The notes: generated by a model from the sequence alone, not told the origin. 64,000 nt of DNA from Oscillospiraceae bacterium (GCA_012513005.1 JAAZCZ010000061.1:1-64000), one strand, 5' to 3'; shown: positions 1 through 9,634, numbered from the stretch's first letter. Program-made: numbers and translations.

Positions 1-13
1 AGATAAATTTCTG

Positions 14-943
14 ATGGAAAGCCATATTCCGGTCTTGTTAAATGAATGTATAGAAGGGCTCAGCATTAAACCGAATGGGATTTATGTTGATGCTACATTA
101 GGAATGGGCGGACATTCAGAAGAAATATTAAAAAGACTAAGTGACGGAAAGCTGGTTTCGATTGACCGTGACCAAACTGCTATAGAAAAGTCAGCGGAAA
201 GACTTTCAAAATACGGCGAAAAGAGTATACTGGTACACGGGAACTATTCAAGTATAGCGGAAATACTTAATCAGCAGGGAATAGACAAAATTGACGGGAT
301 TCTTTTTGATTTTGGTGTATCTTCGCCACAACTTGATGAGGCTCAAAGAGGCTTTTCATACACAAAAGATGCTGCCTTAGACATGAGGATGGATAGAAGC
401 TACAGCATGGATGCTTGGTTTGTAGTAAATAAGTGGCCTGAAGAAAAAATATATCGAATACTCAGAGATTACGGCGAAGAAAAGTATTCATCTAGGATTG
501 CAAAGGCTATAATTAAATACCGAGCAGAAAAAGAAATAAAAACTACCTTGGAGCTTGCGGATATAATTAGAACTGCAATGCCCGCAAAAGCACTCAGAGA
601 AAAGCAGCACCCGGCTAAAAGGTCTTTTCAGGCAATAAGAATAGCTGTTAACGACGAGCTTGGGCATATTGAAGAAGCTATGGCAAAAGCGCCTCATTGC
701 CTGAATAAGGGCGGTAGGCTGGTCGTAATATCATTTCACTCATTAGAGGATAGAATTGTGAAAAACAGCATTGCAGAGCTGGAAAACGGTTGTAAGTGTC
801 CTAGGGAAGCTCCTATTTGTATATGTGGGTTTGAAAAAGTCCTCAAAAGCGTTAACAGAAAGCCAATATTACCTACTCAAACGGAACAAGAGCTAAATCC
901 CAGAGCAAGAAGTGCCAAACTGAGAATTGCTGAGAGAGTATAG
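14..943 (+). CDS. rsmH: 16S rRNA (cytosine(1402)-N(4))-methyltransferase RsmH
   Basis: SAM-dependent methyltransferase that modifies C1402 of 16S rRNA in the decoding centre. The 309-residue length is normal for the family. The SAM-binding loop DATLGMGGHSEE lies near residues 27-38. The family motifs RSFQAIRIAVNDEL (about 200-213) and ISFHSLEDRIVK (about 240-251) are intact. It opens the division/cell-wall cluster and lies 27 nt before the ftsL-like gene, its usual place. The ATG starts 13 bases into the window, so its ribosome binding site and any upstream mraZ cannot be seen. Confidence 0.97.
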   Translation: MESHIPVLLNECIEGLSIKPNGIYVDATLGMGGHSEEILKRLSDGKLVSIDRDQTAIEKSAERLSKYGEKSILVHGNYSSIAEILNQQGIDKIDGILFDFGVSSPQLDEAQRGFSYTKDAALDMRMDRSYSMDAWFVVNKWPEEKIYRILRDYGEEKYSSRIAKAIIKYRAEKEIKTTLELADIIRTAMPAKALREKQHPAKRSFQAIRIAVNDELGHIEEAMAKAPHCLNKGGRLVVISFHSLEDRIVKNSIAELENGCKCPREAPICICGFEKVLKSVNRKPILPTQTEQELNPRARSAKLRIAERV

Positions 944-970
944 TTATTAAAAAGCAGTAAGGGGAGTACG

Positions 971-1516
971 GTGAAACTCTTTAGCAAAAAAAGAATTAAT
1001 GAAACTTATTCTGAAGAATACTATGAGGAAGATATCCAAGAGGATAGCTTTAATGAATTAGCGCTTAGTGGTGGAAATGATTTTGATGTATTTGCATCAG
1101 CAGATGATGAATTTTTGGTGGAAGAAGACTATGAACCCGAACAGAAATTGTCTGTTTTTTCTGTTTTAGGTTTTATTTTAACGTTTATTCTTATTGTATA
1201 TTCGTTAACTGCAAGAGCGCAGCTTATTGCCGTAAAAGACGATTGCAGCAAGCTTGAGGGCAGCATAAAACAGGTTTCATCAGAAATAAGTGCTTTAAAT
1301 CTTATCGCTGAAAAAAACTTTAATGAGTTTAGATTAAAAGACGAGGCAGAAAAAAGGTTTAATATGATAAAACCTAACGAAAGTCAAAAGGTTTTATTAT
1401 CGTACCCGGATTCAGACATATGCATTATCCAAAGAACCAGCGATTTAAATCACGAGGATGGTATATTGCGTCTTATATCAAAAATTATCGATCCGATAAT
1501 TAAGCTGTTTACTTAG
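971..1516 (+). CDS. ftsL: FtsL/DivIC-like septum formation protein
   Basis: Short bitopic division protein, called mainly from position (between rsmH and the division PBP) and topology. Residues 1-60 are a strongly acidic cytoplasmic tail. One membrane helix follows at about 63-83 (LSVFSVLGFILTFILIVYSL), then an extracytoplasmic segment with coiled-coil character (about 88-130). FtsL proteins are usually about 100-120 residues, so this 181-residue version is long because of the acidic N-terminus and a C-terminal extension. The start is GTG, 6-7 nt after GGGGAG. By analogy it would pair with DivIC and DivIB to activate the downstream transpeptidase. Sequence identity is too low to separate FtsL from DivIC. 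Confidence 0.7.
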   Translation: MKLFSKKRINETYSEEYYEEDIQEDSFNELALSGGNDFDVFASADDEFLVEEDYEPEQKLSVFSVLGFILTFILIVYSLTARAQLIAVKDDCSKLEGSIKQVSSEISALNLIAEKNFNEFRLKDEAEKRFNMIKPNESQKVLLSYPDSDICIIQRTSDLNHEDGILRLISKIIDPIIKLFT

Positions 1517-1524
1517 GTGAATAT

Positions 1525-3846
1525 ATGAGTTTATTTAATCGCGACAAAGAGACACAAAGTCCGACTAAGAAAATGATTCGCCGCACGATGTTATTAATGG
1601 CAGTGTGCGGCTTTGCTGCATTTATTGTATTATTTTTAAAGCTTTATAATATAACGGTAACTAAGCATGAAGAATACAAATCAGCAGCTTCGAAACAGCA
1701 AGGTGTCATAAAGAAGGTTTCTCCTTACAGAGGTATTATCTATGGTTCTGAAGGAGAGATTTTAGCTGTCAGCACTGAGGCGTACAACATATTTTTAAGT
1801 CCGGCAGAGATTAAGCTATACAAAGAAGATGCTGTTAAATTAACTACAGAAGTTTCTGAAATCTTAAACTTAGATAAAGAATATTTATTAAAACTATGTG
1901 AAAAAACAGATTCTTGGTATGAAATTATAGCACGAAAAACTGATAAAGAAACCGCAGAGAAAATAATGGAGCTCATAAAAACAAATAAATATAAAGGGAT
2001 TAAATGGGAGCGTGAGCTAAAAAGGCAATACCCGTTTGAGAATCTGGCATCTCAGGTTATCGGATTTACTGATTTTGACGGAAACGGCGTAATCGGAGTA
2101 GAAAGTGCGTACAACGATCTCCTTGCCGGCAGAATTGATAGTTCGTTAAAAATTAATAATATCGAACTATCTGCAAAAGGAACAGGCAAAACGTCAAACT
2201 CTTCCGGTGGAAACAATGTGTATCTGACAATTAACACAAAAATTCAAAATATTATGGAGAAGCAATTAAAGGCAGCAGTAGAAAAATACTCTGCGGAAGG
2301 CGGAGGAACAGCCATATGTATGGAGGTTGACACAGGTGCTATACTAGGTATGGTGTCACTTGGTGATTTTGATCTAAATAACTATGCATCTCTCAGCGAT
2401 AGTGCAGAGAGCGAAATTAACCGGGCTACTGCAAGTGAGGATGAAAAAAAAGCACTGATTTTGCAGGCGCAGCAAAGGCAGTGGAAAAACCTTGCTATTT
2501 CTTATGAATATGAGCCGGGATCAGTCTTTAAAATCATTACTCTTGCAATGGCTTTGGATTCAGGAAAAACTTCTGAGGAAATGACGTACAACTGCACCGG
2601 AAGTCTTCTTGTGACCGGGGATGAAAATCCCAGAAATTGCTGGAACAAATTCGGGCACGGTGATATGAATCTCAGAAGAGCTGTATGTCAGTCATGCAAT
2701 GTTGCCTTTATGCAAATCGGCTTGGATGTCGGTGCTAAAAGCTTTTATGATTACGCAGAAGCTTTTGGCTTTTTGGCAAGAAGCAACGATATGAATAGGA
2801 GCTTAACAGCAAAAACAGGAATTGATGTAGCAGGGGAGTCGGGAAGTCTTTGGTGGAGTGAGAATACCTTCTGTAATCCTGATAACCTAAGCCAATTAGC
2901 AGCAGCTTCTTTTGGACAGACATTTCTTGCCACACCTATACAGCTTGTTACTGCAGTCAGCGCAGCTTGTAACGGTGGGAGGCTCATGCAACCTTTTGTA
3001 GTTAATAAAGTTGAATCGATTGAAGGCAATTTGATTTACAGACATTATCCTCAAGTTGTTAGAAAAGTCATCAGCGAGAATGCCAGCAAAGAGGTTTGCA
3101 GACTGTTGGAAGCCGTTGTTTCCGATATGAAAGAAGGTAGCGGAAAGAACGCATATGTAGCCGGTTACCGCATCGGAGGAAAAACCGGAACATCAGTTAA
3201 TACTTTGCTAGAGGTGACTAAAGAGGAAAAATCTTATGCAGTTTCATTTTTGGGAGTAGCACCAATTGATAATCCCAAAATAGCAGTTCTTGTTTTACTT
3301 GATAAACCAAAAGAGACTGAGGGAGTATTTACTTCCGGCGGAGAGATGGCTGCTCCTGTTGTGGGCAGCATATTAGAAGAAATATTACCTGAAATTGGGG
3401 TGAAAAAGAAACTGTCCGACACCGATTTTGCTAATATGGATAAGCAGGTTCCTGACTTAACAGGTCTTTCTGCCGAAAAGGCAAAAGAGACGGCTATAAA
3501 TTCAGGATTAAATGCCAGAATCAAAGGTGAAGGCACAGTTATTAATATGCAGCTACCGTCAGCAGGCGCTGTTATTGCTGCAGGCAGCGAAATAATCTTA
3601 TATGCTGATGCTACTCCTTCCGAAGAAATGGAGGAAATGCCTGATTTAAGAAATCTATCTTACGAAATTGCTGCAGTTCGAATGTCAAACTTAGGACTGT
3701 TCATTTCTTCCGATTCATTTGTGCATAGCATAAGTGCTCAAAAGGTCATAGCTCAAAGCGCCCAGCCGGGTACAATGCTGGAGCACGGAACGGTTGTCAC
3801 AATAACTTTATCAGACGGATCTAAGAGAAATGTCGGAATATACTAA
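1525..3846 (+). CDS. Division-type penicillin-binding protein with PASTA domains (FtsI/PBP2B/SpoVD family)
   Basis: Class B peptidoglycan transpeptidase that crosslinks septal (or spore cortex) wall outside the membrane. One N-terminal membrane helix lies at about residues 20-42. A dimerisation domain follows (about 55-220). The transpeptidase domain carries the nucleophile motif S333-V-F-K336, S390-C-N392 and K553-T-G. Two PASTA repeats occupy about 640-765 (starting VPDLTGLS and MPDLRNLS). The gene lies 8 nt after the ftsL-like gene, as in most Firmicutes. PBP2B (vegetative) and SpoVD (sporulation) have the same architecture and cannot be told apart here. As the only PBP in this cluster it is probably the vegetative division enzyme. 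Confidence 0.93.
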   Translation: MSLFNRDKETQSPTKKMIRRTMLLMAVCGFAAFIVLFLKLYNITVTKHEEYKSAASKQQGVIKKVSPYRGIIYGSEGEILAVSTEAYNIFLSPAEIKLYKEDAVKLTTEVSEILNLDKEYLLKLCEKTDSWYEIIARKTDKETAEKIMELIKTNKYKGIKWERELKRQYPFENLASQVIGFTDFDGNGVIGVESAYNDLLAGRIDSSLKINNIELSAKGTGKTSNSSGGNNVYLTINTKIQNIMEKQLKAAVEKYSAEGGGTAICMEVDTGAILGMVSLGDFDLNNYASLSDSAESEINRATASEDEKKALILQAQQRQWKNLAISYEYEPGSVFKIITLAMALDSGKTSEEMTYNCTGSLLVTGDENPRNCWNKFGHGDMNLRRAVCQSCNVAFMQIGLDVGAKSFYDYAEAFGFLARSNDMNRSLTAKTGIDVAGESGSLWWSENTFCNPDNLSQLAAASFGQTFLATPIQLVTAVSAACNGGRLMQPFVVNKVESIEGNLIYRHYPQVVRKVISENASKEVCRLLEAVVSDMKEGSGKNAYVAGYRIGGKTGTSVNTLLEVTKEEKSYAVSFLGVAPIDNPKIAVLVLLDKPKETEGVFTSGGEMAAPVVGSILEEILPEIGVKKKLSDTDFANMDKQVPDLTGLSAEKAKETAINSGLNARIKGEGTVINMQLPSAGAVIAAGSEIILYADATPSEEMEEMPDLRNLSYEIAAVRMSNLGLFISSDSFVHSISAQKVIAQSAQPGTMLEHGTVVTITLSDGSKRNVGIY

Positions 3847-3869
3847 ATTACATAAAGGGGAAGTCCGAG

Positions 3870-5327
3870 TTGGAACTTAAAAAGCTTATACACGGCTTAG
3901 AAATTATAAAACTTCATAATTGTGACAAAATAAATGCCACAGGAATTGCTTATGATTCTCGCAGTGTTTTGCCCGGAGACGTTTTTGTTGCTGTTTCCGG
4001 TTTTGAAACAGATGGTCATAAATATATAAACAGCGCCGTTTCTAAGGGTGCCGTTTGCGTTGTCTGTGAGCATGCACCGGATGTTTCGGTACCTTATATT
4101 TTGGTTGATAATTCAAGATATGCGCTGGCAATCTTGTCATCAAATTTCTATTTAAACCCGGCTTCTGAAATGAAAATGATAGGCGTCACAGGTACAAACG
4201 GCAAAACCACAACTACTTATTTGATTAAACATCTGCTTGAGTCAGTAAAAAACGAAAAAGTCGGGCTGATAGGAACAAACGGGAATATGATCGGTGATGA
4301 ATTATTTGTAACCGAACACACCACTCCTGAGTCGCTTGATTTGCAAAAATTACTTAGAAAAATGGCAGACATGGGCTGCAGATATGTTGTAATGGAAGTG
4401 TCGTCACACTCACTGGTTTTGGATAGAGTGGCGGGAATAAATTTTGATATCGGTATATTTACGAACTTAACTCAAGATCACTTAGATTTTCATTCAGACA
4501 TGACAGACTATGCAAAAGCAAAAGCAAAGCTCTTTAAAAACTGTAAACATGGCATAATTAATATTGACGACCCATGGTCCGAGCAGATGATAACTGAGGC
4601 TACATGCAGTATTATGACAGTATCCGAGAAAAGCTATGATGCAGATGTAATTGCAAAAGATATTAGGCTATCTCCGGAAGGAGTAAGGTTTGCCGCTTTA
4701 GCAGGAAATGAGATAGGAATGTTCAGCTTGGGAATACCCGGCTTATTTTCAGTTTACAATGCGCTTTCAGTGATTGCTTGCGGGCTCTTGCTCAATATCA
4801 ATATGGAGCAAGTCGCAATGTCGCTGGCAGAAGCAAAATCTGTAAAAGGTCGAGTTGAAGTAGTGCCAACTGACGGAAATTATGTTATAATAATTGACTA
4901 CGCGCATACTCCGGACGCTCTTTTAAATGTTATTAAGTCTTTGAAGCTTGTCACGCAGGGGAGAGTAGTTGTCCTTTTTGGCTGTGGTGGTGACAGGGAT
5001 AAAAAGAAAAGACCGATAATGGGTGAAATTGCAGCAAATAATGCAGATTTTGTTATAGTGACATCTGACAATCCGCGTACTGAAAATCCTTCTGAAATTA
5101 TTATGCAAATATTGGAAGGAATGAAAAACACAAGTACACCCAAAAAGGTTATCGAAAACAGAATAGAAGCAATACGATGGGCAATAGAAAACCACAAAGC
5201 GGAGGATGTTATAATTCTTGCCGGTAAGGGTCATGAGGATTATCAAATCATAGGCAAAGAAAAACATCACATGGATGAGCGCGAAATCGTTCGGGACATA
5301 CTCGAGGACAGGAGACTAAAACGATGA
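3870..5327 (+). CDS. murE: UDP-N-acetylmuramoyl-tripeptide synthetase MurE, meso-DAP type
   Basis: Cytoplasmic ATP-dependent ligase that adds the third residue of the peptidoglycan stem peptide. It has the Mur ligase order of N-terminal substrate domain, central ATPase with GVTGTNGKTTTTY at about 105-117, and C-terminal domain. The amino-acid-selecting motif reads D400-N-P-R403, the signature of enzymes that add meso-diaminopimelate rather than lysine. Start is TTG, 7 nt after GGGGAAG. The stop overlaps the mraY start by 4 nt (ATGA), implying translational coupling. murF, which usually follows, is absent. Confidence 0.96.
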   Translation: MELKKLIHGLEIIKLHNCDKINATGIAYDSRSVLPGDVFVAVSGFETDGHKYINSAVSKGAVCVVCEHAPDVSVPYILVDNSRYALAILSSNFYLNPASEMKMIGVTGTNGKTTTTYLIKHLLESVKNEKVGLIGTNGNMIGDELFVTEHTTPESLDLQKLLRKMADMGCRYVVMEVSSHSLVLDRVAGINFDIGIFTNLTQDHLDFHSDMTDYAKAKAKLFKNCKHGIINIDDPWSEQMITEATCSIMTVSEKSYDADVIAKDIRLSPEGVRFAALAGNEIGMFSLGIPGLFSVYNALSVIACGLLLNINMEQVAMSLAEAKSVKGRVEVVPTDGNYVIIIDYAHTPDALLNVIKSLKLVTQGRVVVLFGCGGDRDKKKRPIMGEIAANNADFVIVTSDNPRTENPSEIIMQILEGMKNTSTPKKVIENRIEAIRWAIENHKAEDVIILAGKGHEDYQIIGKEKHHMDEREIVRDILEDRRLKR

Positions 5328-6331
5328 CTATATATATACTGGGCGCCTTTATTATGAGCTTTTTAGTAACTTCTATAGTCGGTAAATTTATTATTCCATG
5401 GCTTGTAAAGCAAAAAGCCGGTCAAGTAATAAAAGAAAACGGACCGACCTGGCATATGTCAAAATCGGGAACACCGACTATGGGCGGGGTTATGTTCATC
5501 GTAGGCACTGCTGTATCTATAGTTATTTTTGGTTTGGTCGCAGCAAAAAAAGGTGACTTTACTCATTTGTTTTGCTTTTTATTTGCCTTGGTGTTCGGCG
5601 CTATCGGTTTTGTTGATGACTATAACAAACTGAAAAAAAAGCAAAATTTAGGACTCACCAGCGGAGCTAAGTTTGCGTTGCAGCTTTTAGTATCTGTTGT
5701 ATTTATATTTATAATGCGCCGTTATGGAGTAATTACGGCATCAGTTTACATTCCCTTTAGGCAGGCTGTGATACCTGTTCCTGAGGTGCTTTTCTATATT
5801 TTTGCAGCCTTTGTCATAGTGGGAACTGTAAACGCTGTTAACATTACAGATGGAGTTGACGGTCTTGTTACGGGTGCCAGCATTCCTGTTTGTATATTTT
5901 TTGCCGCCCTTTCATTTTTATGGGTATCAAAGCTGTCGTTAGGCATCTTTGCTTCAGCGTTAGCAGGTGGATTAGCCGGTTTCTTGATTTACAATTTTCA
6001 TCCTGCAAAGGTATTTATGGGGGATACAGGCTCATTGTTTTTAGGCGGTGCCATTGCAGCATTGGCTTTTTGCTATGAGATGCCGGTAATTCTCCTTATT
6101 TTAGGCTTATTGTATGTAATAGAGACTCTTTCGGACATAATTCAGGTATCTTACTATAAGCTTAGCCACGGCAAAAGAGTTTTCAAAATGGCACCTTTTC
6201 ATCATCATCTCGAAATGGGCGGTTGGACAGGGAAAAAATGGAACGAAAAAGAACTTTTTCTGCTATATTTCATTGTTTCAACGGTATGTGCCGTAATTTC
6301 ATATTTAGGTGTAATGAACAGGTTCATTTAG
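5324..6331 (+). CDS. mraY: Phospho-N-acetylmuramoyl-pentapeptide transferase MraY
   Basis: Polytopic membrane enzyme that moves phospho-MurNAc-pentapeptide from UDP to undecaprenyl phosphate, forming lipid I. The MraY motifs are present: DDYNK, NITDGVDGL, FMGDTGSL and MAPFHHHLE, with about ten hydrophobic helices between them. Length (335) is typical. It starts inside the murE stop (ATGA). In most relatives murD follows directly; here a 30-nt gap leads straight into ftsW. Confidence 0.97.
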   Translation: MTIYILGAFIMSFLVTSIVGKFIIPWLVKQKAGQVIKENGPTWHMSKSGTPTMGGVMFIVGTAVSIVIFGLVAAKKGDFTHLFCFLFALVFGAIGFVDDYNKLKKKQNLGLTSGAKFALQLLVSVVFIFIMRRYGVITASVYIPFRQAVIPVPEVLFYIFAAFVIVGTVNAVNITDGVDGLVTGASIPVCIFFAALSFLWVSKLSLGIFASALAGGLAGFLIYNFHPAKVFMGDTGSLFLGGAIAALAFCYEMPVILLILGLLYVIETLSDIIQVSYYKLSHGKRVFKMAPFHHHLEMGGWTGKKWNEKELFLLYFIVSTVCAVISYLGVMNRFI

Positions 6332-6361
6332 TCTTAATTAAATTGCAAGTATAATATTATT

Positions 6362-7495
6362 ATGAGAAACATAAGCATTAAATCCAATAAACGAGGAAAA
6401 ATTGACAAACCGTTTTTATATATAACTTTGATATTGCTGTTTATAGGCGTTGTAATGGTCTTTTCTGCGAGCTATTCAAGAGCGTACTATACCAAGCAAA
6501 ATGCAGGATACTACTTTTTTAGGCAGCTGAGCTTTGCTTTTATCGGGCTTTTATCAATGTATTTATTATCAAAAGTCCCTGTATCTGTGTATAAAAAGCT
6601 TTCTGTTTTTGTATTAATCTTTTCTCTGGCAAGCCTTGCTGTGGTTCCGTATTTCGGAATTGAAGAAAACGGTGCCAGAAGATGGCTTAGCTTGGGATTC
6701 ACGACTTTTCAGCCTTCTGAAATTGCTAAAATAAGTGTAATACTCTCTTTTTCTTCGCTTATATGCAGATTTAAAGGCAAGATGAAAACATTTAAGTACG
6801 GGGTCTTGCCTTTTGCCATAATTTTATTCTTAATTATTGCTCTTTTGGTCTTAGAGCCTCATTTTTCTGCAGCGATAATAATTATTTTGCTTGGCGCTAC
6901 AATGCTGTTTTTAGGCGGTACCGGCCTCATTTGGTTTTTTCTGGGATTTTGCGTAGCTGCCGGTGGTCTATATTTAGCAACCAGATATTTTCCATATGTT
7001 GCAGAGAGAATACATGTTTGGAGAGACCCGTTTGGGTTTGCTGACGGAAGAGGATATCAAATTGTTCAGTCACTTTATGCGATAGGCTCGGGAGGGCTTT
7101 CCGGATTGGGGCTGGGAAACGGGAGACAAAAGCTGCACTATCTGCCTGAAGAGCATAACGACTTCATATTTTCGGTTGTATGTGAGGAACTTGGATTAGT
7201 AGGTGCTTCTGTTATTATTATTTTATTTGCGCTGCTTATCATAAGAGGATTCTGGCTGGCACTTCATATGAAGAACAGATACAGCTTTTTAGTAGTATCC
7301 GGAATAATGACACTTCTGTCAATTCAGGTTATAATGAACATTGCTGTTGTAACAAATCTAATTCCTTGCACCGGAATATCGTTACCGTTTTTTTCTTACG
7401 GAGGTACAGCCTTAGTAATACAGATTTCGCAAATTGGTATAGTTCTTAGCGCATCAAAAGAGCTAGTGAGTCAAAATGAATGTGAGGGAGACTAA
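6362..7495 (+). CDS. ftsW: Septal SEDS glycosyltransferase FtsW (FtsW/SpoVE family)
   Basis: SEDS-family lipid II polymerase that works with the cognate class B PBP. The 377-residue protein has about ten membrane helices and typical SEDS landmarks: FSASYSRAY after helix 1, GARRWLSLGFTTFQPSEIAKI, LEPHFS and LPEEHNDFIFSVVCEELG, then SLPFFSYGGTALV. It lies between mraY and murG, which favours FtsW over RodA. No ribosome binding site is visible before the ATG. Instead TATAAT lies 6 nt upstream (6350-6355), so a leaderless transcript is possible. The stop lies 1 nt before murG. Confidence 0.93.
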   Translation: MRNISIKSNKRGKIDKPFLYITLILLFIGVVMVFSASYSRAYYTKQNAGYYFFRQLSFAFIGLLSMYLLSKVPVSVYKKLSVFVLIFSLASLAVVPYFGIEENGARRWLSLGFTTFQPSEIAKISVILSFSSLICRFKGKMKTFKYGVLPFAIILFLIIALLVLEPHFSAAIIIILLGATMLFLGGTGLIWFFLGFCVAAGGLYLATRYFPYVAERIHVWRDPFGFADGRGYQIVQSLYAIGSGGLSGLGLGNGRQKLHYLPEEHNDFIFSVVCEELGLVGASVIIILFALLIIRGFWLALHMKNRYSFLVVSGIMTLLSIQVIMNIAVVTNLIPCTGISLPFFSYGGTALVIQISQIGIVLSASKELVSQNECEGD

Positions 7496-7496
7496 T

Positions 7497-8627
7497 ATGA
7501 AGGTTATCTTTGCCTGTGGGGGAACGGCAGGGCATATTAATCCTGCGCTGTCGGTTGCAGCAGCGCTTTCGGTTATGGATCCTTACTGTGATTTTTTGTT
7601 TATAGGTGCAGAGGGCAGAATGGAGACAGACTTGGTGCCCAGAGCAGGTTTTCCGATTAAAACCATTGACATTACAAATATTCACAGAAGTATTAGGCCA
7701 ATGGAGATCGCTCATAATGTTAATACTCTGATAAAGGTAGTTAAGTCTAAAGGCCAAGCAAAGAAAATAATAAGAGAGTTTGATGCAGATGTTGTCATAG
7801 GCACAGGAGGATATGTTTGCTACCCTGTATTAAAAGCTGCAGCTGAACTTGGTATTCCTACTGCTATGCATGAATCTAATGCAATACCCGGACTTACTAC
7901 TCGGATGCTACAGAATGTTGTTGATATTATTATGGTCGGTTTTGATGAATGTAAGTCTGAATATAAAAACCCGGAAAAAGTGATGGTAACCGGTACTCCG
8001 ATAAGACCTGAGTTTTTTGATAATGACAGAGACAGTGCAAAAAGGCTTCTCGGCTTAGACCCGAATAAACCCTTGGTTGTATCAATCTGGGGAAGCCTAG
8101 GCGCTGCAAATATGAACTTAATAATAAAGAACATGATGACAAGAGCGTCTGCTGACCCCTTTTTCACTATTATTCATGCATCCGGCAAAGTGGGATATAA
8201 GAAGATGCTGGAATCATTAAAAAGAGATGTTCCCAATCACGACGAAATCGGTCTACATGTTAAAGATTATATTTATGATATTCCGCTTGTTTTGGCAGCA
8301 GCAGACCTCGCAATTTGCAGGGCAGGTTCTTCGACATTGGCGGAATTAGCTGCTCTCGGTAAGCCGGCAATTTTAGTTCCAAGTCCAAATGTAACCAGAA
8401 ATCATCAGGAGCCAAATGCAAGAGTCCTGGAAAAATCCGGGGGAGCAAAAGTCATTTTAGAAAACGAAATAACTGCAGACTTGCTTTTAGGTCTTGTATC
8501 GGAGCTGCTTCATAAACCGGAGAAACTGGAAGAAATGGCGAGCAAGATGAGCGCCGTTGGTGTTGCTGATTCAGCTAACATTATTGCAGATGCCGTTGTA
8601 AAGTTAGTAAAAAATAAAGAAAAATAG
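7497..8627 (+). CDS. murG: UDP-GlcNAc:lipid I N-acetylglucosaminyltransferase MurG
   Basis: Membrane-associated GT28 glycosyltransferase that converts lipid I to lipid II. N-terminal glycine-rich loop CGGTAGHINPAL, a second loop GTGGYVCYP, HESNAIPG, and the UDP-GlcNAc site CRAGSSTLAELAALGKPAILV are all present. The ATG at 7497 follows GAGGGAG at good spacing. An in-frame ATG at 7476 lies inside ftsW and adds seven residues before the family N-terminus, so the later start is preferred. Last gene of the first transcription block. Confidence 0.96.
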   Translation: MKVIFACGGTAGHINPALSVAAALSVMDPYCDFLFIGAEGRMETDLVPRAGFPIKTIDITNIHRSIRPMEIAHNVNTLIKVVKSKGQAKKIIREFDADVVIGTGGYVCYPVLKAAAELGIPTAMHESNAIPGLTTRMLQNVVDIIMVGFDECKSEYKNPEKVMVTGTPIRPEFFDNDRDSAKRLLGLDPNKPLVVSIWGSLGAANMNLIIKNMMTRASADPFFTIIHASGKVGYKKMLESLKRDVPNHDEIGLHVKDYIYDIPLVLAAADLAICRAGSSTLAELAALGKPAILVPSPNVTRNHQEPNARVLEKSGGAKVILENEITADLLLGLVSELLHKPEKLEEMASKMSAVGVADSANIIADAVVKLVKNKEK

Positions 8628-8644
8628 CCGAAATTGCGGTTATT
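8623..8644 (+). terminator. Weak hairpin after murG
   Basis: Eight-base arms (aatagccg / cggttatt, one G-T pair) with a 6-nt loop lie across the murG stop, followed by a short T-rich stretch. It may partly end the murE-murG transcript before the new promoter at 8663. It is weak, so read-through into divIB is likely. Confidence 0.35.
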
Positions 8645-8662
8645 TCTATTATAATTCTCGAT

Positions 8663-8691
8663 TTGTTAACATATTTTTGTTAGTATATAGT
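8663..8691 (+). promoter_or_regulatory. SigA-type promoter of divIB/ftsQ
   Basis: TTGTTA (8663-8668) and TATAGT (8686-8691) are 17 bp apart, 35 bp before the divIB start. This suggests that divIB is transcribed independently of the mur genes. Confidence 0.65.
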
Positions 8692-8725
8692 ATTATTATC
8701 TGTAGTTTCTAATAAGGAGAACAAA

Positions 8726-9487
8726 ATGCAGTTTTCTCTGTTTCAGGGTGCAAAACGAAGGAAAAGATTAAAAAACGCGCTATATATTCCTGTAATATTT
8801 TTGGTGTTGGTAGCTGCTATGGTTTTTGCAATGAGCATATTTTTTAGAGTTGCAAGAATTGAAGTTATAGGAAATCAAAAATATGCTGCAAACGATGTAA
8901 TTATTGCTTCGGGGCTTGAAGAAGGTGAGAACCTTGTTTTTATTAACAGGTTTGCAGCAGTAAGCAGATTGTTTTCAAGACTTCCTTATGTTGAAAAGGC
9001 TTCGGTAGTCAGGAAGCTACCTAATAAAGTTGTTATTGAAATAAGTGAATGTGTTTCAATTGCGTATGTAACTCTTGATTCTCAGCCTTGGATTATAGAC
9101 AGAAACTGTAAGGTTTTAGCACAGGCTAAACCTGCAGACATGGAATCACTTATCAGAATTGACGGAATTTCTCCTATTAACCCTACCGTGGGAGAAAAAA
9201 TGAAGGTTTCTGCTGAAGATACAGATAAAGTTCCGTATATTTCAGAAATACTTGATCAGATTCAAAAAAGGGAAATACAGAAGGATTTTAGCAGTATCAA
9301 TATTGCAGACAATTCCGCACCGACAATGAGCTATCTAAGCAGATTCTTTGTCAAACTTGGACCTTTAGATAATACTGAGCAAAAATTCGGCAAAATGCTC
9401 TCAGCAGTTTCAAAGCTAAAAAGCGGAGATACAGGGACACTGGATTTATCCTTGGACAGCAATAAGGTTGTTTTTAGCCCTGAATAA
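8726..9487 (+). CDS. ftsQ: Cell division protein FtsQ/DivIB
   Basis: Bitopic divisome protein. A basic cytoplasmic N-terminus is followed by one membrane helix (about residues 20-42). Then comes a POTRA domain beginning FRVARIEVIGNQKYAANDV, with the conserved LPYVEKASVVRKLPNKVVIEI segment, and a beta domain to the C-terminus. The 253-residue length fits the family. AAGGAG precedes the ATG. Its position between murG and ftsZ is canonical, but ftsA, which often sits between ftsQ and ftsZ, is not here. Confidence 0.9.
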   Translation: MQFSLFQGAKRRKRLKNALYIPVIFLVLVAAMVFAMSIFFRVARIEVIGNQKYAANDVIIASGLEEGENLVFINRFAAVSRLFSRLPYVEKASVVRKLPNKVVIEISECVSIAYVTLDSQPWIIDRNCKVLAQAKPADMESLIRIDGISPINPTVGEKMKVSAEDTDKVPYISEILDQIQKREIQKDFSSINIADNSAPTMSYLSRFFVKLGPLDNTEQKFGKMLSAVSKLKSGDTGTLDLSLDSNKVVFSPE

Positions 9488-9526
9488 AGTATTTTGCTTT
9501 GGATATGCGTTAATTGCAAAAAATAG

Positions 9527-9553
9527 TTGACCAAAGGGGCTAAAAGATATAAT
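9527..9553 (+). promoter_or_regulatory. Putative ftsZ promoter
   Basis: TTGACC (9527-9532) and TATAAT (9548-9553) with a short 15-bp spacer, about 80 bp before the chosen ftsZ start. The TTG of the -35 box also opens the ftsZ frame, which argues against using it as the start codon. Confidence 0.55.
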
Positions 9554-9634
9554 ATGGGTAAGAAAAGCAAGAAAAAAAGGAGCTATGAATATGATAAAAA
9601 TAGCTCTTCAACAGATAACAGGGAGGCAGCAAAT

